From DYMC01 sp035406705 (GTDB lineage Bacteria; Verrucomicrobiota; Lentisphaeria; Victivallales; GWF2-50-93), in NCBI GenBank assembly GCA_964426675.1, contig CAYRRM010000022.1:1-51034 (forward strand): 51,034 bases of DNA, read 5' to 3'. The position numbers and the translations under genes are program-made. A model generated the notes under the pieces. It searched no databases. It saw only the letters and a list, made by a program, of their open reading frames with translations, and was not told the origin of the DNA. Positions 1-8,199 of the stretch are shown here, piece after piece. Each line of letters begins with the position of its first letter. The first letter of the stretch is position 1.

Positions 1-2
1 CA

Positions 3-806
3 CTAAAACATTCTCTCTCATTATGGGATAAGAAAAATTCAGAGGCAATAATCGCTCAAAATGCTATAAAAATTCTCCTTCCAAAGGCTATCAATGAAGC
101 AAATGGAGAACAAAAATCTATCCTCGCGAAAATAGCAGAATTATCCGACTATTTCGTAGATAAAAGCATATGGTGTATTGGGGGCGATGGCTGGGCATAT
201 GATATCGGATTCGGCGGGCTTGACCACGTCGTGGCAATGAATAAAAATATTAAAATCCTCGTCCTGGATACCGAAGTATATTCAAATACTGGCGGACAAG
301 CTTCAAAATCTACTCCTATCGCAGCAGTTGCGAAATTCGCAAATTCCGGGATGCGACTCACTAAAAAGAATCTCGGCTTTATGTGTATGACTTATGGATA
401 TGTCTACGTAGCATCTGTAGCAATGGGAGCAAATAGAGTCCAAACAATAAATGCATTCCGCGAAGCTGAAGAATACAATGGCCCCTCAATAATCATCGCA
501 TATGCGCCTTGTATTGCACACGGTATAGATATGATGAAGAGCCAGACAGAAGAAAAACGCGCAGTAGAAGCTGGCTATTGGCCTCTCTACAGGTATAATC
601 CTGCGAAGATTCTAAAAGGTGAATCCCCATTTATATGGGATAGCAAAGACGCTCAAATCTCATATCAAGAATTCATCAAAGGAGAAAGAAGATATACAGC
701 ACTTCTCAAAACAGCTCCACAGGAAGCTGAAAAACTCTTCCAGGAAGCTGAAAACGACGCTAAAAGAAGAATGGAATTCTTCAAAAAGCTCGGAAGCATA
801 ATGTAG
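3..806 (+). CDS. nifJ: Pyruvate:ferredoxin (flavodoxin) oxidoreductase, C-terminal part
   Basis: The gene enters from the left edge; the reading frame is open from base 3 and gives 267 residues. The enzyme oxidatively decarboxylates pyruvate to acetyl-CoA and reduces ferredoxin or flavodoxin in the cytoplasm. This part is the thiamine diphosphate domain: GGDGWAYDIGFGGLDHV (near bases 175-230) is the TPP/Mg signature, followed by LVLDTEVYSNTGGQ and the typical NSGMRLTKKNLG and APCIAHG stretches. The first ATG at 231 is internal to the domain and is not the start. A palindrome copy (329-341) encodes AKFA here. A strong terminator follows directly. The full-length protein is normally near 1,170-1,200 residues, so most of it lies outside the window. 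Confidence 0.93.
   Translation, partial: LKHSLSLWDKKNSEAIIAQNAIKILLPKAINEANGEQKSILAKIAELSDYFVDKSIWCIGGDGWAYDIGFGGLDHVVAMNKNIKILVLDTEVYSNTGGQASKSTPIAAVAKFANSGMRLTKKNLGFMCMTYGYVYVASVAMGANRVQTINAFREAEEYNGPSIIIAYAPCIAHGIDMMKSQTEEKRAVEAGYWPLYRYNPAKILKGESPFIWDSKDAQISYQEFIKGERRYTALLKTAPQEAEKLFQEAENDAKRRMEFFKKLGSIM
329..341. repeat. Palindrome TGCGA-AAT-TCGCA, copy 1
   Basis: Perfect arms. Inside nifJ, read as GCG-AAA-TTC-GCA (AKFA). Confidence 0.9.
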
Positions 807-829
807 AAAAAGCAAAATAGAAAAAATAT

Positions 830-867
830 ACGGGTTGTTGTGGAATTTCTCCCTCAACCCGTTTTTT
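830..867 (+). terminator. Rho-independent terminator after nifJ
   Basis: Stem ACGGGTTG (830-837) pairs with CAACCCGT (855-862) around a 17-base loop and runs into a six-T tract (862-867). It lies 24 bases after the nifJ stop codon. Confidence 0.9.
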
Positions 868-933
868 CTAAAAATCAAATTTAAAAATTATCCTTGCATA
901 TTTTACGAAGTCAGTGCGATGTAGAAGAGAAAT

Positions 934-1032
934 ATGAAAAAAAAACATATAGTACCTACTGCAGATTTTGAAAATAACAAAGCTGGACACGATGCCTTCG
1001 CTCTATGCGGAGGTGAAAATGCAAAAAAATAA
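934..1032 (+). CDS. Possible small ORF, 32 residues
   Basis: An ATG at 934 is preceded by a purine-rich AGAAGAG about 5 bases upstream and opens a 32-codon frame ending TAA at 1030-1032. The peptide starts MKKKHIVPTADF and ends ALCGGENAKK, with one cysteine. I do not recognise it. It sits between the nifJ terminator and the glycosidase-like gene, so it could be a leader peptide, a small protein or chance. Its stop overlaps a second ATG at 1019 that has an excellent GGAGG ribosome binding site (see the next gene). Nothing else supports translation. Confidence 0.3.
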   Translation: MKKKHIVPTADFENNKAGHDAFALCGGENAKK

Positions 1033-1091
1033 AATATTTCAGATTGCGATTTTTTATAAAATATATAAAGAAATTTAAAATTTTTAATTTA

Positions 1092-2003
1092 ATGATGAAA
1101 AGTATTGTATCTTGTAATGTAAAACGCAGTTCTAAAAACCCATTAATAACTTTTGATTCTTCAGATATTCTGGGAAATAATATTAACGGACCTTCTGTTA
1201 TTCGTGTCCCAGAATGGATACGCAATCCTTTTGGCAAATATTACATGTATTTTGGACATCACACAGGAACTTTTATTCGTCTGGCTTATTCAGATAATAT
1301 CGAAGGTCCATGGAAGATTTATACCCCAGGTGTCCTCCATATTGAAAACACCCCTTTTGATGGGCATATCGCTTCGCCTGATATTTATATAGATAATCAA
1401 AACCGAGAAATAAGAATGTATTTTCATTCCGCTGCAATAAAAGGAACTATAAATCAAAAAGGGCAATTTACCTCTTTTGCAACTTCAAAAGATGGTTTAA
1501 ACTTTAGCTGCTCTCAACAAATACTTGGACCTTACTACTTCAGAGTATTCCACTGGAAAGGTTATTACTATGCAATAGCAAAAAAAGGAAATTCAGGTTG
1601 GGGAGAATTACTTCGCTCAAAAGATGGAGTATCCCCTTTTGAAAGTAGGGGAAATTTCATCAGAATGATGAGACATTGTGCTGTTTTGTTAAAAAATGAT
1701 TTTTTATTGATTTTTTATTCGAGAGTAAATGATGAGCCCGAAAGGATACTACTTTCCACTGTGGAACTCAAAGATAATTGGCATTTATGGAAGGAATCTT
1801 TACCGATTGAAATCATGCGTCCCGAAACTGAATATGAAGGAATAAATTATCCTTTAAAAAAATCTTCATACGGACCAGGAATAAATCTTTGTGAACTTCG
1901 TGATCCATTTGTAATAGAAGATAATGGAAGAATTTTCCTATTTTATACTATCGCTGGAGAAATGGGAATTGCCGTGGCAGAATTAAAACTATTTTGGAAA
2001 TAA
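1092..2003 (+). CDS. Glycosidase-like five-bladed beta-propeller protein (GH43/GH117-like)
   Basis: About 303 residues from the ATG at 1092; the frame is open back to a TTG at 1044. The sequence has the repeated blade pattern of the GH43/GH32/GH117 propeller superfamily: YYMYFGHHTGTFIRLAYSD, GPWKIY, ASPDIYID, REIRMYFH, SKDGLNF, LRDPFVIEDNGRIFLFYT. No signal peptide is visible, suggesting a cytoplasmic protein acting on or sensing small glycans, or a propeller of unknown activity. I cannot assign the substrate, and the catalytic acids cannot be fixed without alignment. The start is unclear: the only good ribosome binding site (GGAGGTGAAA before ATG 1019) is in another frame and would be joined to this gene by loss of one A in the seven-A run at 1023-1029. 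Confidence 0.7.
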   Translation: MMKSIVSCNVKRSSKNPLITFDSSDILGNNINGPSVIRVPEWIRNPFGKYYMYFGHHTGTFIRLAYSDNIEGPWKIYTPGVLHIENTPFDGHIASPDIYIDNQNREIRMYFHSAAIKGTINQKGQFTSFATSKDGLNFSCSQQILGPYYFRVFHWKGYYYAIAKKGNSGWGELLRSKDGVSPFESRGNFIRMMRHCAVLLKNDFLLIFYSRVNDEPERILLSTVELKDNWHLWKESLPIEIMRPETEYEGINYPLKKSSYGPGINLCELRDPFVIEDNGRIFLFYTIAGEMGIAVAELKLFWK

Positions 2004-2070
2004 GTACTGATAATAAAAAACTCTCTCAGCAATATAACTATTGCCCTCCCAACAAAAGAACCTAAAATAC

Positions 2071-3174
2071 TCAAGTAATGATTGGTTCTTTATGAAATTC
2101 AGTGAGATTTTGAAAACCGTTATTTCTTACAACAATTAAGTCTTCAATCCTTACACCACCAAAATCAGGATAGTATAGGCCCGGCTCTATGGTTATCACA
2201 TTCCCAACCTCAAGAGGTAATGTATTTTTAGGTGATATAACAGGACTTTCATGAATATCAAGTCCAACTCCATGTCCGAGACTATGAAAGAATCCGCAAT
2301 TCTTACCATTCATTTTTCCTGTCTTAAAACCTTGTGATTTAATGTAGTCAAAAGCTATCTGATATATATCAGAAGCCTTAACTCCAGATTTTATATTTTC
2401 TATTGCCTTAAGTCCTGCAATACGAACGGTATTAAATATTTTCATAAACTTACTATCCGCTTTCCACTTTATAAACGTCCTTGTAATATCTCCCCAGTAA
2501 CCGGAACTTGCCTGTGGAAAAATATCAATTATTATTGGCTGACAAGCCTTGATTGCTCCTGAACCTGTATTATGTGGTTCAGACGAACCTTTGCCACATG
2601 AAACTATTGTTTCTCTTGCTATTGCATCATATTTACATAATTCGAGATTAATAATTTTTTTCATAATTTCAGAGCTTAATATTTCCCCATTCCACTTTAA
2701 GATATTATTTTTCATTACTTTTGCTTCATTGATCACCTGCTCAGCTCTTTGCATAGCCTTTTCAGTAATTTTTAAGGCTTCTGCGATTTTCGCAATTTCA
2801 TGTTTTGTCTTCCTTTTTCGCTCAGGAAAAAATGGTTTTTCCCCTATAATAACTTTCAATCCCCATTTCTGTAATTCAAAGAGTAGACCAGAAGGGAAAA
2901 AATAGGGAACTGAAATTTGATTGATACTATTTTCCTTACAGAAAGAATAAATTAATTCTGAAACTTCCTTATTGTATGTTTCAATAATCTTAATGTCTTT
3001 GGCACATTCCTTTTTGGCTCTGTCAAATTCAAGAGGTGATACAAATAGGAATTTTGATTTCTTTGTTTCTATATAAAGAATTGGATCAGGTGCGTAAAAT
3101 CTCGTTGCATAGAAGAGATCCGAAGATTTTTCTGGACTATCAAAAATAACTCTGGCTGACATTTCTAATTGCAT
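2071..3174 (-). CDS. M24 family metallopeptidase (Xaa-Pro aminopeptidase-like)
   Basis: 367 residues. It probably removes N-terminal residues next to proline from peptides, as cytoplasmic PepP/PepQ enzymes do. The N-terminal third is a creatinase-type domain; the C-terminal two thirds are the pita-bread fold with the metal ligands in order: DIFPQ and GDITRTF (two Asp), SLGHGVGLDIHE (His), TIEPGLY (Glu) and GVRIEDLIVV (Glu). HNTGSG carries the usual substrate-binding His. Length fits the family (350-400). A palindrome copy encodes AKIA near residue 130. It lies tail to tail with the glycosidase-like gene. The exact specificity (aminopeptidase P or prolidase) cannot be told from sequence. Confidence 0.88.
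   Translation of the reverse strand: MQLEMSARVIFDSPEKSSDLFYATRFYAPDPILYIETKKSKFLFVSPLEFDRAKKECAKDIKIIETYNKEVSELIYSFCKENSINQISVPYFFPSGLLFELQKWGLKVIIGEKPFFPERKRKTKHEIAKIAEALKITEKAMQRAEQVINEAKVMKNNILKWNGEILSSEIMKKIINLELCKYDAIARETIVSCGKGSSEPHNTGSGAIKACQPIIIDIFPQASSGYWGDITRTFIKWKADSKFMKIFNTVRIAGLKAIENIKSGVKASDIYQIAFDYIKSQGFKTGKMNGKNCGFFHSLGHGVGLDIHESPVISPKNTLPLEVGNVITIEPGLYYPDFGGVRIEDLIVVRNNGFQNLTEFHKEPIIT
2782..2794. repeat. Palindrome TGCGA-TTT-TCGCA, copy 2
   Basis: Perfect arms. Inside the M24 peptidase gene (minus strand), read as AKIA. Confidence 0.9.
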
Positions 3175-3189
3175 AGACCAATAACTATA

Positions 3190-3227
3190 AAATAATAAAA
3201 CGCCGGAGGAAATACTCCGCCCGGCGT
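3190..3227 (-). terminator. Terminator of the ferredoxin gene
   Basis: On the minus strand a G+C-rich hairpin with outer arms ACGCCGG (3227-3221) and CCGGCGT (3206-3200) is followed by TTTTATTATT. It starts 19 bases after the ferredoxin stop codon. Confidence 0.85.
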
Positions 3228-3245
3228 CATTCTTTCAAATGGAAT

Positions 3246-3416
3246 TTATTCCATAGAAATAGCTTCTACTGGACACTCACTAACACACGCACCACAGTCA
3301 ATGCATTCATCACCGACTTTTGCTTTTCCTCCATCCATTTTAATCGCTTCTACTGGGCAAGTGTTAACGCATGCTTCGCAACCAGTGCATTTTTCAGTGT
3401 CAACTTTTGCTGCCAT
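3246..3416 (-). CDS. 2[4Fe-4S] ferredoxin, 56 residues
   Basis: A short gene starting MAAKVDTEKC and ending VEAISME. It holds two complete CxxCxxC...CP cluster-binding motifs: CTGCEACVNTCP and CIDCGACVSECP, each ligating one 4Fe-4S cluster in the clostridial manner. It is a soluble electron carrier and a likely partner of the pyruvate and 2-oxoacid oxidoreductases in this window. The ribosome binding site AAGGAG is 7 bases before the ATG. It is a single-gene transcript with its own promoter (3456-3484) and terminator (3190-3227). Length is normal for this family (55-60). Confidence 0.95.
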   Translation of the reverse strand: MAAKVDTEKCTGCEACVNTCPVEAIKMDGGKAKVGDECIDCGACVSECPVEAISME

Positions 3417-3455
3417 CTTTTTCTCCTTGGTTAAATTAAAAAAATTAATTTGTAT

Positions 3456-3484
3456 AATATACTTTCTTAATAATAAAAAGTCAA
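3456..3484 (-). promoter_or_regulatory. Sigma-70-type promoter for the ferredoxin gene
   Basis: On the minus strand: -35 TTGACT (3484-3479), a 17-base spacer, and -10 TATATT (3461-3456), about 40 bases before the ferredoxin ATG. It is the best promoter match I saw in the window. Confidence 0.75.
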
Positions 3485-3818
3485 AATTTAATTATAAAAA
3501 TAATTGTCTTATTTTAGCTATATTTGAGCTCTAAATAAAATTTTACAATCAATTAAGTAAATTTAACTTAATTTACTTAATATCAATATATTATGGCCTA
3601 ATCTTCGCTTCAAAAATTTGGATAATTTTATTCAGGTTTTACCATTTTATCACGACAGATATAGTTACAATAAATTTACATATAGATTAACTCGTAAAAG
3701 AAATACAACAAAGACAAATGGTAGTAATATAATGCTTTTTTCGCATATTAGCCCTGACGATATTTAATATATCACAAATGGGATTCGACAAATTAGATGC
3801 ATAAAATTCAAATAATTT
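3485..3818. other. Intergenic stretch, nothing recognised
   Basis: Very AT-rich spacer between the ferredoxin promoter and the URO-D-like gene end. I see no ORF with a ribosome binding site, no RNA gene and no strong hairpin. Short direct repeats of the type AATTTACTTAA (3546-3580) are probably low-complexity sequence. Confidence 0.6.
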
Positions 3819-5072
3819 TTATGTAAAATCTGAACAGACTTGCCTTGTTATTTTTACCCATTCATGAATTCGTTGTGGTTCATTTCTGACTGTGTGAGTG
3901 TCCTTCATTATTATTTCAGTAATACAACCTTTTGTTCTTTCACAAAAAGATTTAATTTGCTCTTTGACAAATTCCGGATTGAAGGATTCTCCTGCAAGAA
4001 TTGTCGGATTTGGCTTCCATGAAAATACGTAATTATTCTGGAGTATTTCAGCAGACTTTTCAATATTTGCCCATGGGGAAATTGATATTCGGCGAAGACG
4101 TGGAATATGTTTTATAATGATTTCAAGTTTATTGTGTAAGGGCTCACAACAACCATAACAGTTAAGTCCAAAAAGACTGAGAAATTTTTTTTCGTGTTGA
4201 ATAGCAAACTCCTCGTGCATTTCTGGAGAAACTTCAGAGAACATTTGAGCAGTGGCAAAACCCCAAAGATCAATAGTTCTCACATGTTTTCCATCATATC
4301 CTATGTATGGCAAATCGTTTGTATAAGAATTTCCACCAGAACCTACATACTCATTCCTGATACGAAGAGTGAGAGCATTTTGACGCTCGAGTTCCTTAAT
4401 GGTATGTATACGAGCCTCAACATAGCGTTTGCAGTATTCATGAACTAATTCAGGAGCATCTATTATATCATAATAGAGCTGGTCAAGTCCACGCAATTTT
4501 GCATACTCATCAATGGGGGAACACCACCACTCGTAATGTCCTACGAGTCTAACATTAAGAATATCTCCAAATAAGTTTTGAAAGAATTCCAATTTTTTAT
4601 ATGAGTCCTCCCAATCCACCTGAACTTCTGGCAAGTGCATTTTCTCAATATCCTCAATTCCTCTTATGACCTGTTCAAAATGTTCAGCGCCATCAGATTG
4701 ACTACTTTTAGTGACAACCGGATAAAGTCCATATCCGCTATTTTTTACTGTAATAGGAACATCAAAATTGTTTTCTATCGGGTTTTCATCGCGAAGAAAT
4801 CTATCATAATATATAATTTTACGGAGTTCTCTCTCGATATTGCGCGCAAATACTGACTCAGATTCAAGTTCTGATTCAGGAAGCAATTCACGCCATGAGC
4901 CTTCCGGAAAAACGAGCACCATAGGACGTGTTATTTTAAGGTCGTTATGGAGAGTCCATAGTCTGGCAAATTCAGATTGATGATCTTTGCTTGCAATTTC
5001 TGCAATTTCACTGGCAAGCAAACGGATAATGTTTTTTTCTTTCTCAGAAAGTTTTAGTGTATTATTTTTCAT
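3819..5072 (-). CDS. URO-D superfamily protein (uroporphyrinogen decarboxylase / methyltransferase-like), 417 residues
   Basis: The protein looks like the large, mostly uncharacterised URO-D-like family that is common in Lentisphaerae-type genomes and related to corrinoid methyltransferases MtaA/MtbA. Visible features: SWRELLPE near the N terminus, DWEDSYKKLEFFQ, GHYEWWCSPIDEYAKLRGL, a YGCCEPLHNK motif whose cysteines and His could bind zinc as in the methyltransferases, and RRISISPWAN. It is longer than HemE (about 350). No corrinoid-binding protein or activating protein is adjacent, so I do not assign a reaction. It starts 27 bases after the dnaB-gene end upstream region and has no good ribosome binding site, so it may be a separate unit. 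Confidence 0.65.
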   Translation of the reverse strand: MKNNTLKLSEKEKNIIRLLASEIAEIASKDHQSEFARLWTLHNDLKITRPMVLVFPEGSWRELLPESELESESVFARNIERELRKIIYYDRFLRDENPIENNFDVPITVKNSGYGLYPVVTKSSQSDGAEHFEQVIRGIEDIEKMHLPEVQVDWEDSYKKLEFFQNLFGDILNVRLVGHYEWWCSPIDEYAKLRGLDQLYYDIIDAPELVHEYCKRYVEARIHTIKELERQNALTLRIRNEYVGSGGNSYTNDLPYIGYDGKHVRTIDLWGFATAQMFSEVSPEMHEEFAIQHEKKFLSLFGLNCYGCCEPLHNKLEIIIKHIPRLRRISISPWANIEKSAEILQNNYVFSWKPNPTILAGESFNPEFVKEQIKSFCERTKGCITEIIMKDTHTVRNEPQRIHEWVKITRQVCSDFT

Positions 5073-5099
5073 TGCAACATATAAAAAAATATGTATAAG

Positions 5100-6551
5100 T
5101 TAATGGTTAATAACATCTTCTTTAGAGTATTTTGATTTTTGAGTAAAGAGAGTAATTTTAGGTCGGAATAACAGTTCAAGTGAGCGCATTTCTCCATTTC
5201 TATTTTTCGCTACTATTAGTTCAGCATCAAGGCCATTTTCAATTTCTTCAGGGCTTGCGTTTTGTTGTTTTTGTATGTCTCTGTGAAGGAGAATAACAAC
5301 GTCGGCATCCTGTTCAATAGAACCCGATTCACGAAGATTGCTTGCTCTTGGTTTTCCTTCTCTTTGCAATTCAGCTTGTCTATTTAATTGAGCCAGGACA
5401 ATAACGGGTATATTCAATTCTTTTGCGATTGCCTTGATACCGCCGGATATCAGAGAAACCTCTATTTGCCTGCTTTCTGCGGAGCTTTCGTCATCTGCAT
5501 GCATTAATTGGAGGTAATCTATTGCGATTACTTTTACATTATGTTTTCTGACCAGATTTTTCGCTCTAACTTTGAGATCTACAATTTTTAATGCGGGCGT
5601 AGGATCAATAAAAAAATTTACGTTTTTAAATTTACTTGCTGCTCCAGTAATCTCCACCTGAAGCTTTTTTCTTCTCTCAGAACTCAATGTGGGATCGAGT
5701 ATATCTTTTTTTGAAACTTTTGCTATAGAATAAAGGAGTCTTTTTGCTATTTCAACGGCAGTCATTTCCATACTGAAAAGAGCAACTGGAATTTTTGGCT
5801 GATTAAGAGCCATATTACACAAAATATTAAGGGCAAATGATGTTTTTCCAACGCCCGGTCTGGCAGCAATAACATACATTTCTCCTGGTATCAATCCTCC
5901 TCCAAGTACATCGTCTAAATCAGAAAAACCGGTCTCTATAACATCTTCAGGATGGATTTTTTTTAGAATTTTTTCTATATAAGGGAAAGCCTCAGATTTA
6001 ATTATTTCTTCCATTTTTCTGATGGGATCTTTGGAGCCAAAATTCTGGGCGTTTAATATTTCTTCTTCTACTGTTCCTATTACTGAAGAGGCCTTTTGTT
6101 CTGGATCGTAGCACTTTTCAATCCCAATTGAAAGTGCTTTGATAATTTTTCTCATCAGAGCCTTCTCTCTGAGAGTATTACACCAGCTTTCAATATTAGC
6201 TGTACTTGCTATGGAATGTTGCAGTTGAACTATGTATTCGATACCACCGACTTCATCATATATGCCCTTATCGCGCAAGAGCTTAGTAATATTTACTACA
6301 TCTATCGGTATATTATTCTTTACAAGTTCTGTTATTATATCATATATTTTCTGATTTTTTGGATAATAGAAAACGGGTTCTTGTCCAAATATTTCTGAAG
6401 ATATATAATAAGTTTCTGGTTCAGTGATAATAGCGCTTAATACAGCGCGCTCAGATATCTCATCGTTTGGAAGCGTTTTGTTGTCAGCATTAGATACAAA
6501 AACAACTTCTTTTTCCTTTTTGCTTCCGTAGTTTTTTCTTCTGGAAGCCAT
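5100..6551 (-). CDS. dnaB: Replicative DNA helicase DnaB
   Basis: 483 residues. The hexameric helicase unwinds DNA ahead of the replication fork. The N-terminal DnaB domain (about residues 28-130: NDEISERAVLSAII) is followed by the RecA-like motor with Walker A ARPGVGKTS (near residue 232), ALFSMEM, the Walker B region VIAIDYLQLM, and the arginine-finger region near SNLRESGSIEQDADVV. Length is normal (450-500). It is the last gene of the rpsF-ssb-rpsR-rplI-dnaB cluster, 7 bases after rplI, a widely conserved arrangement. The first residues (MASRRKNYGSKKEKE) form a basic extension. Confidence 0.96.
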   Translation of the reverse strand: MASRRKNYGSKKEKEVVFVSNADNKTLPNDEISERAVLSAIITEPETYYISSEIFGQEPVFYYPKNQKIYDIITELVKNNIPIDVVNITKLLRDKGIYDEVGGIEYIVQLQHSIASTANIESWCNTLREKALMRKIIKALSIGIEKCYDPEQKASSVIGTVEEEILNAQNFGSKDPIRKMEEIIKSEAFPYIEKILKKIHPEDVIETGFSDLDDVLGGGLIPGEMYVIAARPGVGKTSFALNILCNMALNQPKIPVALFSMEMTAVEIAKRLLYSIAKVSKKDILDPTLSSERRKKLQVEITGAASKFKNVNFFIDPTPALKIVDLKVRAKNLVRKHNVKVIAIDYLQLMHADDESSAESRQIEVSLISGGIKAIAKELNIPVIVLAQLNRQAELQREGKPRASNLRESGSIEQDADVVILLHRDIQKQQNASPEEIENGLDAELIVAKNRNGEMRSLELLFRPKITLFTQKSKYSKEDVINH

Positions 6552-6558
6552 TTTAGTA

Positions 6559-7005
6559 TCAGGTTTTTTGAACTTTTACTTTTAACTCAGGAATAAAGTC
6601 CTTATGAAGTTTTATTTTTATCTTGTATTCGCCAATTTCTTTTATTGGATGTTCAAGCATAATTCTCCTGTGCTCAATATCAACCCCTAATTTAGCGAGT
6701 TCTGATGCTATATTTACTGCGGATATGGAACCATAAAGTTGTTTATCATCACTTGCCTGAGCAGAAATTGTGAGTTCTATCGACTGTATTTTTTCAGCTA
6801 GAGTAGCAGCTTTTGCTATTTCTGCTTTTCTCTGCTCTTCAATTTTTTCCCGTCTTGCCTCAAGTTGTCTGAGGGCTGATTTGGACTCTTTTATAGCAAG
6901 CCCTTTTGGTAATAAGTAATTTCTTGCATAGCCTTCGGAAACGTTTACGATTTCTCCTGCATTTCCGAGGTCTTCAATATCTTGAAGTAGGATTAATTTA
7001 GGCAT
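6559..7005 (-). CDS. rplI: 50S ribosomal protein L9
   Basis: 148 residues, the normal length. The N-terminal RNA-binding domain contains the L9 signature (VSEGYARNYLLPKGLA), then a long connecting helix (residues 45-80) and a C-terminal domain. It binds 23S rRNA at the base of the L1 stalk. It lies between rpsR (33-base gap) and dnaB (7-base gap), clearly in one operon. The ATG is preceded by GGAGAAAATATT. Confidence 0.97.
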   Translation of the reverse strand: MPKLILLQDIEDLGNAGEIVNVSEGYARNYLLPKGLAIKESKSALRQLEARREKIEEQRKAEIAKAATLAEKIQSIELTISAQASDDKQLYGSISAVNIASELAKLGVDIEHRRIMLEHPIKEIGEYKIKIKLHKDFIPELKVKVQKT

Positions 7006-7038
7006 AATATTTTCTCCATTTTTTTACGGAATTTGCAT

Positions 7039-7272
7039 TTAAAGAATAAGAGCCAATTCTCTTGCTTTTTTTATTTCTTCGGTAAGTTTTTTTTGATGAA
7101 TCATACAATTTCCAGTTAGTCTGCGCGGTAATATTTTCCCCTTTTCCGTCTGAAATTTTTTTAATAACTCGACTTCTTTGAAATCGATTAACTCCTGAGG
7201 ATTATTGCAAAATCTGCAATTTCTTTTTGATTGTTTTGTTTTTTTTCGATTTATGTTTCTTTCAGATTTCAT
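7039..7272 (-). CDS. rpsR: 30S ribosomal protein S18
   Basis: 77 residues from the ATG at 7272. S18 pairs with S6 on the platform of the small subunit. Core motifs are CRFCNN, IDFKEVELLKKFQTEKGKILPRRLTG and a C-terminal AREL region. The frame is open to a TTG at 7287, but that codon overlaps the ribosome binding site (TTGGAGAGAAAATATATG), so the ATG at 7272 is the better start. The N terminus carries a CRFC pair that in some S18 proteins could bind zinc. Confidence 0.95.
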   Translation of the reverse strand: MKSERNINRKKTKQSKRNCRFCNNPQELIDFKEVELLKKFQTEKGKILPRRLTGNCMIHQKKLTEEIKKARELALIL

Positions 7273-7297
7273 ATATTTTCTCTCCAATTATTATATT

Positions 7298-7840
7298 TTA
7301 AAAAGGAATTTTTTCAGCACCGTCATCATCATCGGATGCCCCTTCTTTATATTCGGGTTCTGGTGGAGGGGGGATTTCTTCCGTCCCGGTTTTTCCCTGA
7401 GATTGTCGGTTCATTTGTTTATCTTGATAATTAGGTCGCTGGGCTCTGTTTTTTTCATCGCTACCATTCTCATTTTCTTCTTCCTCGTACTCTTCCAGAT
7501 CTTCCCTTGGCGGGAGAGCGATAAAATTAACTTTTTCAGCTACAACCACAATCCTAGAGCGTTTTCTGCCTGTTTCTCTTTCTTCCCATTGGTCAGTCTT
7601 TAATCTGCCTTCAATCATTACGAGGGACCCTTTCTGGAGTCTATTTTTACAGATTTCAGCCTGCCTTTGCCAAACATTTATTTCAACAAATGTTGTTTCC
7701 TCTTTTCGAATACCGTTTGACATAAATCTTCTATTTACAGCTATGCCAAATTCGCAAATAGCAACCCCATTGGGTGTATATCTAAGTTCAGGTGAACGAG
7801 TTAAATTTCCCATAAGAAAGACTTTGTTTACTGAAGGCAT
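7298..7840 (-). CDS. ssb: Single-stranded DNA-binding protein
   Basis: 180 residues. The OB fold occupies about residues 1-110 (MPSVNKVFLMGNLTRSPELRY, EEINVWQRQ-type strand, GSLVMIEGRLKTDQW), followed by an acidic, Gln/Pro-rich linker and the tip DDDDGAEKIPF, which recruits partner proteins. It coats ssDNA in replication and repair. It lies between rpsF (17-base gap) and rpsR (25-base gap), the standard order. A near copy of the palindrome (TGCCAAATTCGCA, one mismatch) is at 7744-7756. Confidence 0.96.
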   Translation of the reverse strand: MPSVNKVFLMGNLTRSPELRYTPNGVAICEFGIAVNRRFMSNGIRKEETTFVEINVWQRQAEICKNRLQKGSLVMIEGRLKTDQWEERETGRKRSRIVVVAEKVNFIALPPREDLEEYEEEENENGSDEKNRAQRPNYQDKQMNRQSQGKTGTEEIPPPPEPEYKEGASDDDDGAEKIPF

Positions 7841-7857
7841 AATATTCTCCCGTTTTT

Positions 7858-8142
7858 TTATTTGATTAGATAAGTCCTCAACCTTAAAACTCTATTGTCA
7901 AGTTTATATTTGTCCTTTGGCAGAGATGCTTTATCTGACGAAATCTCATACTTGAAATCCAGATATGTCCCGGCTTTTTTTTTCTTTATTGGATAGGAAA
8001 ATTGTCTTTTTCCCATTGAGATTATTTCAGTGACATTACCACCGTTTGAGTTGATGAGTTCCTTAAACTCCTTCTGGAATTCTGCTCCATCATTTTCCCC
8101 GGCAATTTCATCGAGGATTACAACTGTTTCATACTTTTTCAA
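7858..8142 (-). CDS. rpsF: 30S ribosomal protein S6
   Basis: 94 residues, typical for S6. The start KKYETVVILDE and the segment GKRQFSYPIKKKKAGTYLDFKYE are characteristic, as is the C-terminal RLRTYLIK. It binds 16S rRNA together with S18. The start codon is a TTG placed 6 bases after GGAGG; no ATG is available at the conserved position, so TTG is the true start. First gene of rpsF-ssb-rpsR-rplI-dnaB, 57 bases after pth. Confidence 0.95.
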   Translation of the reverse strand: MKKYETVVILDEIAGENDGAEFQKEFKELINSNGGNVTEIISMGKRQFSYPIKKKKAGTYLDFKYEISSDKASLPKDKYKLDNRVLRLRTYLIK

Positions 8143-8199
8143 ATGCTACCTCCGTTAATTATTTATCTTTGTTATTTTATTATATTATTATTTGAGTCA

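Noticed and set aside
956..1237. Minus-strand frame of 93 residues
   Set aside because: It overlaps the glycosidase-like gene antisense, has no ribosome binding site and reads as non-coding.
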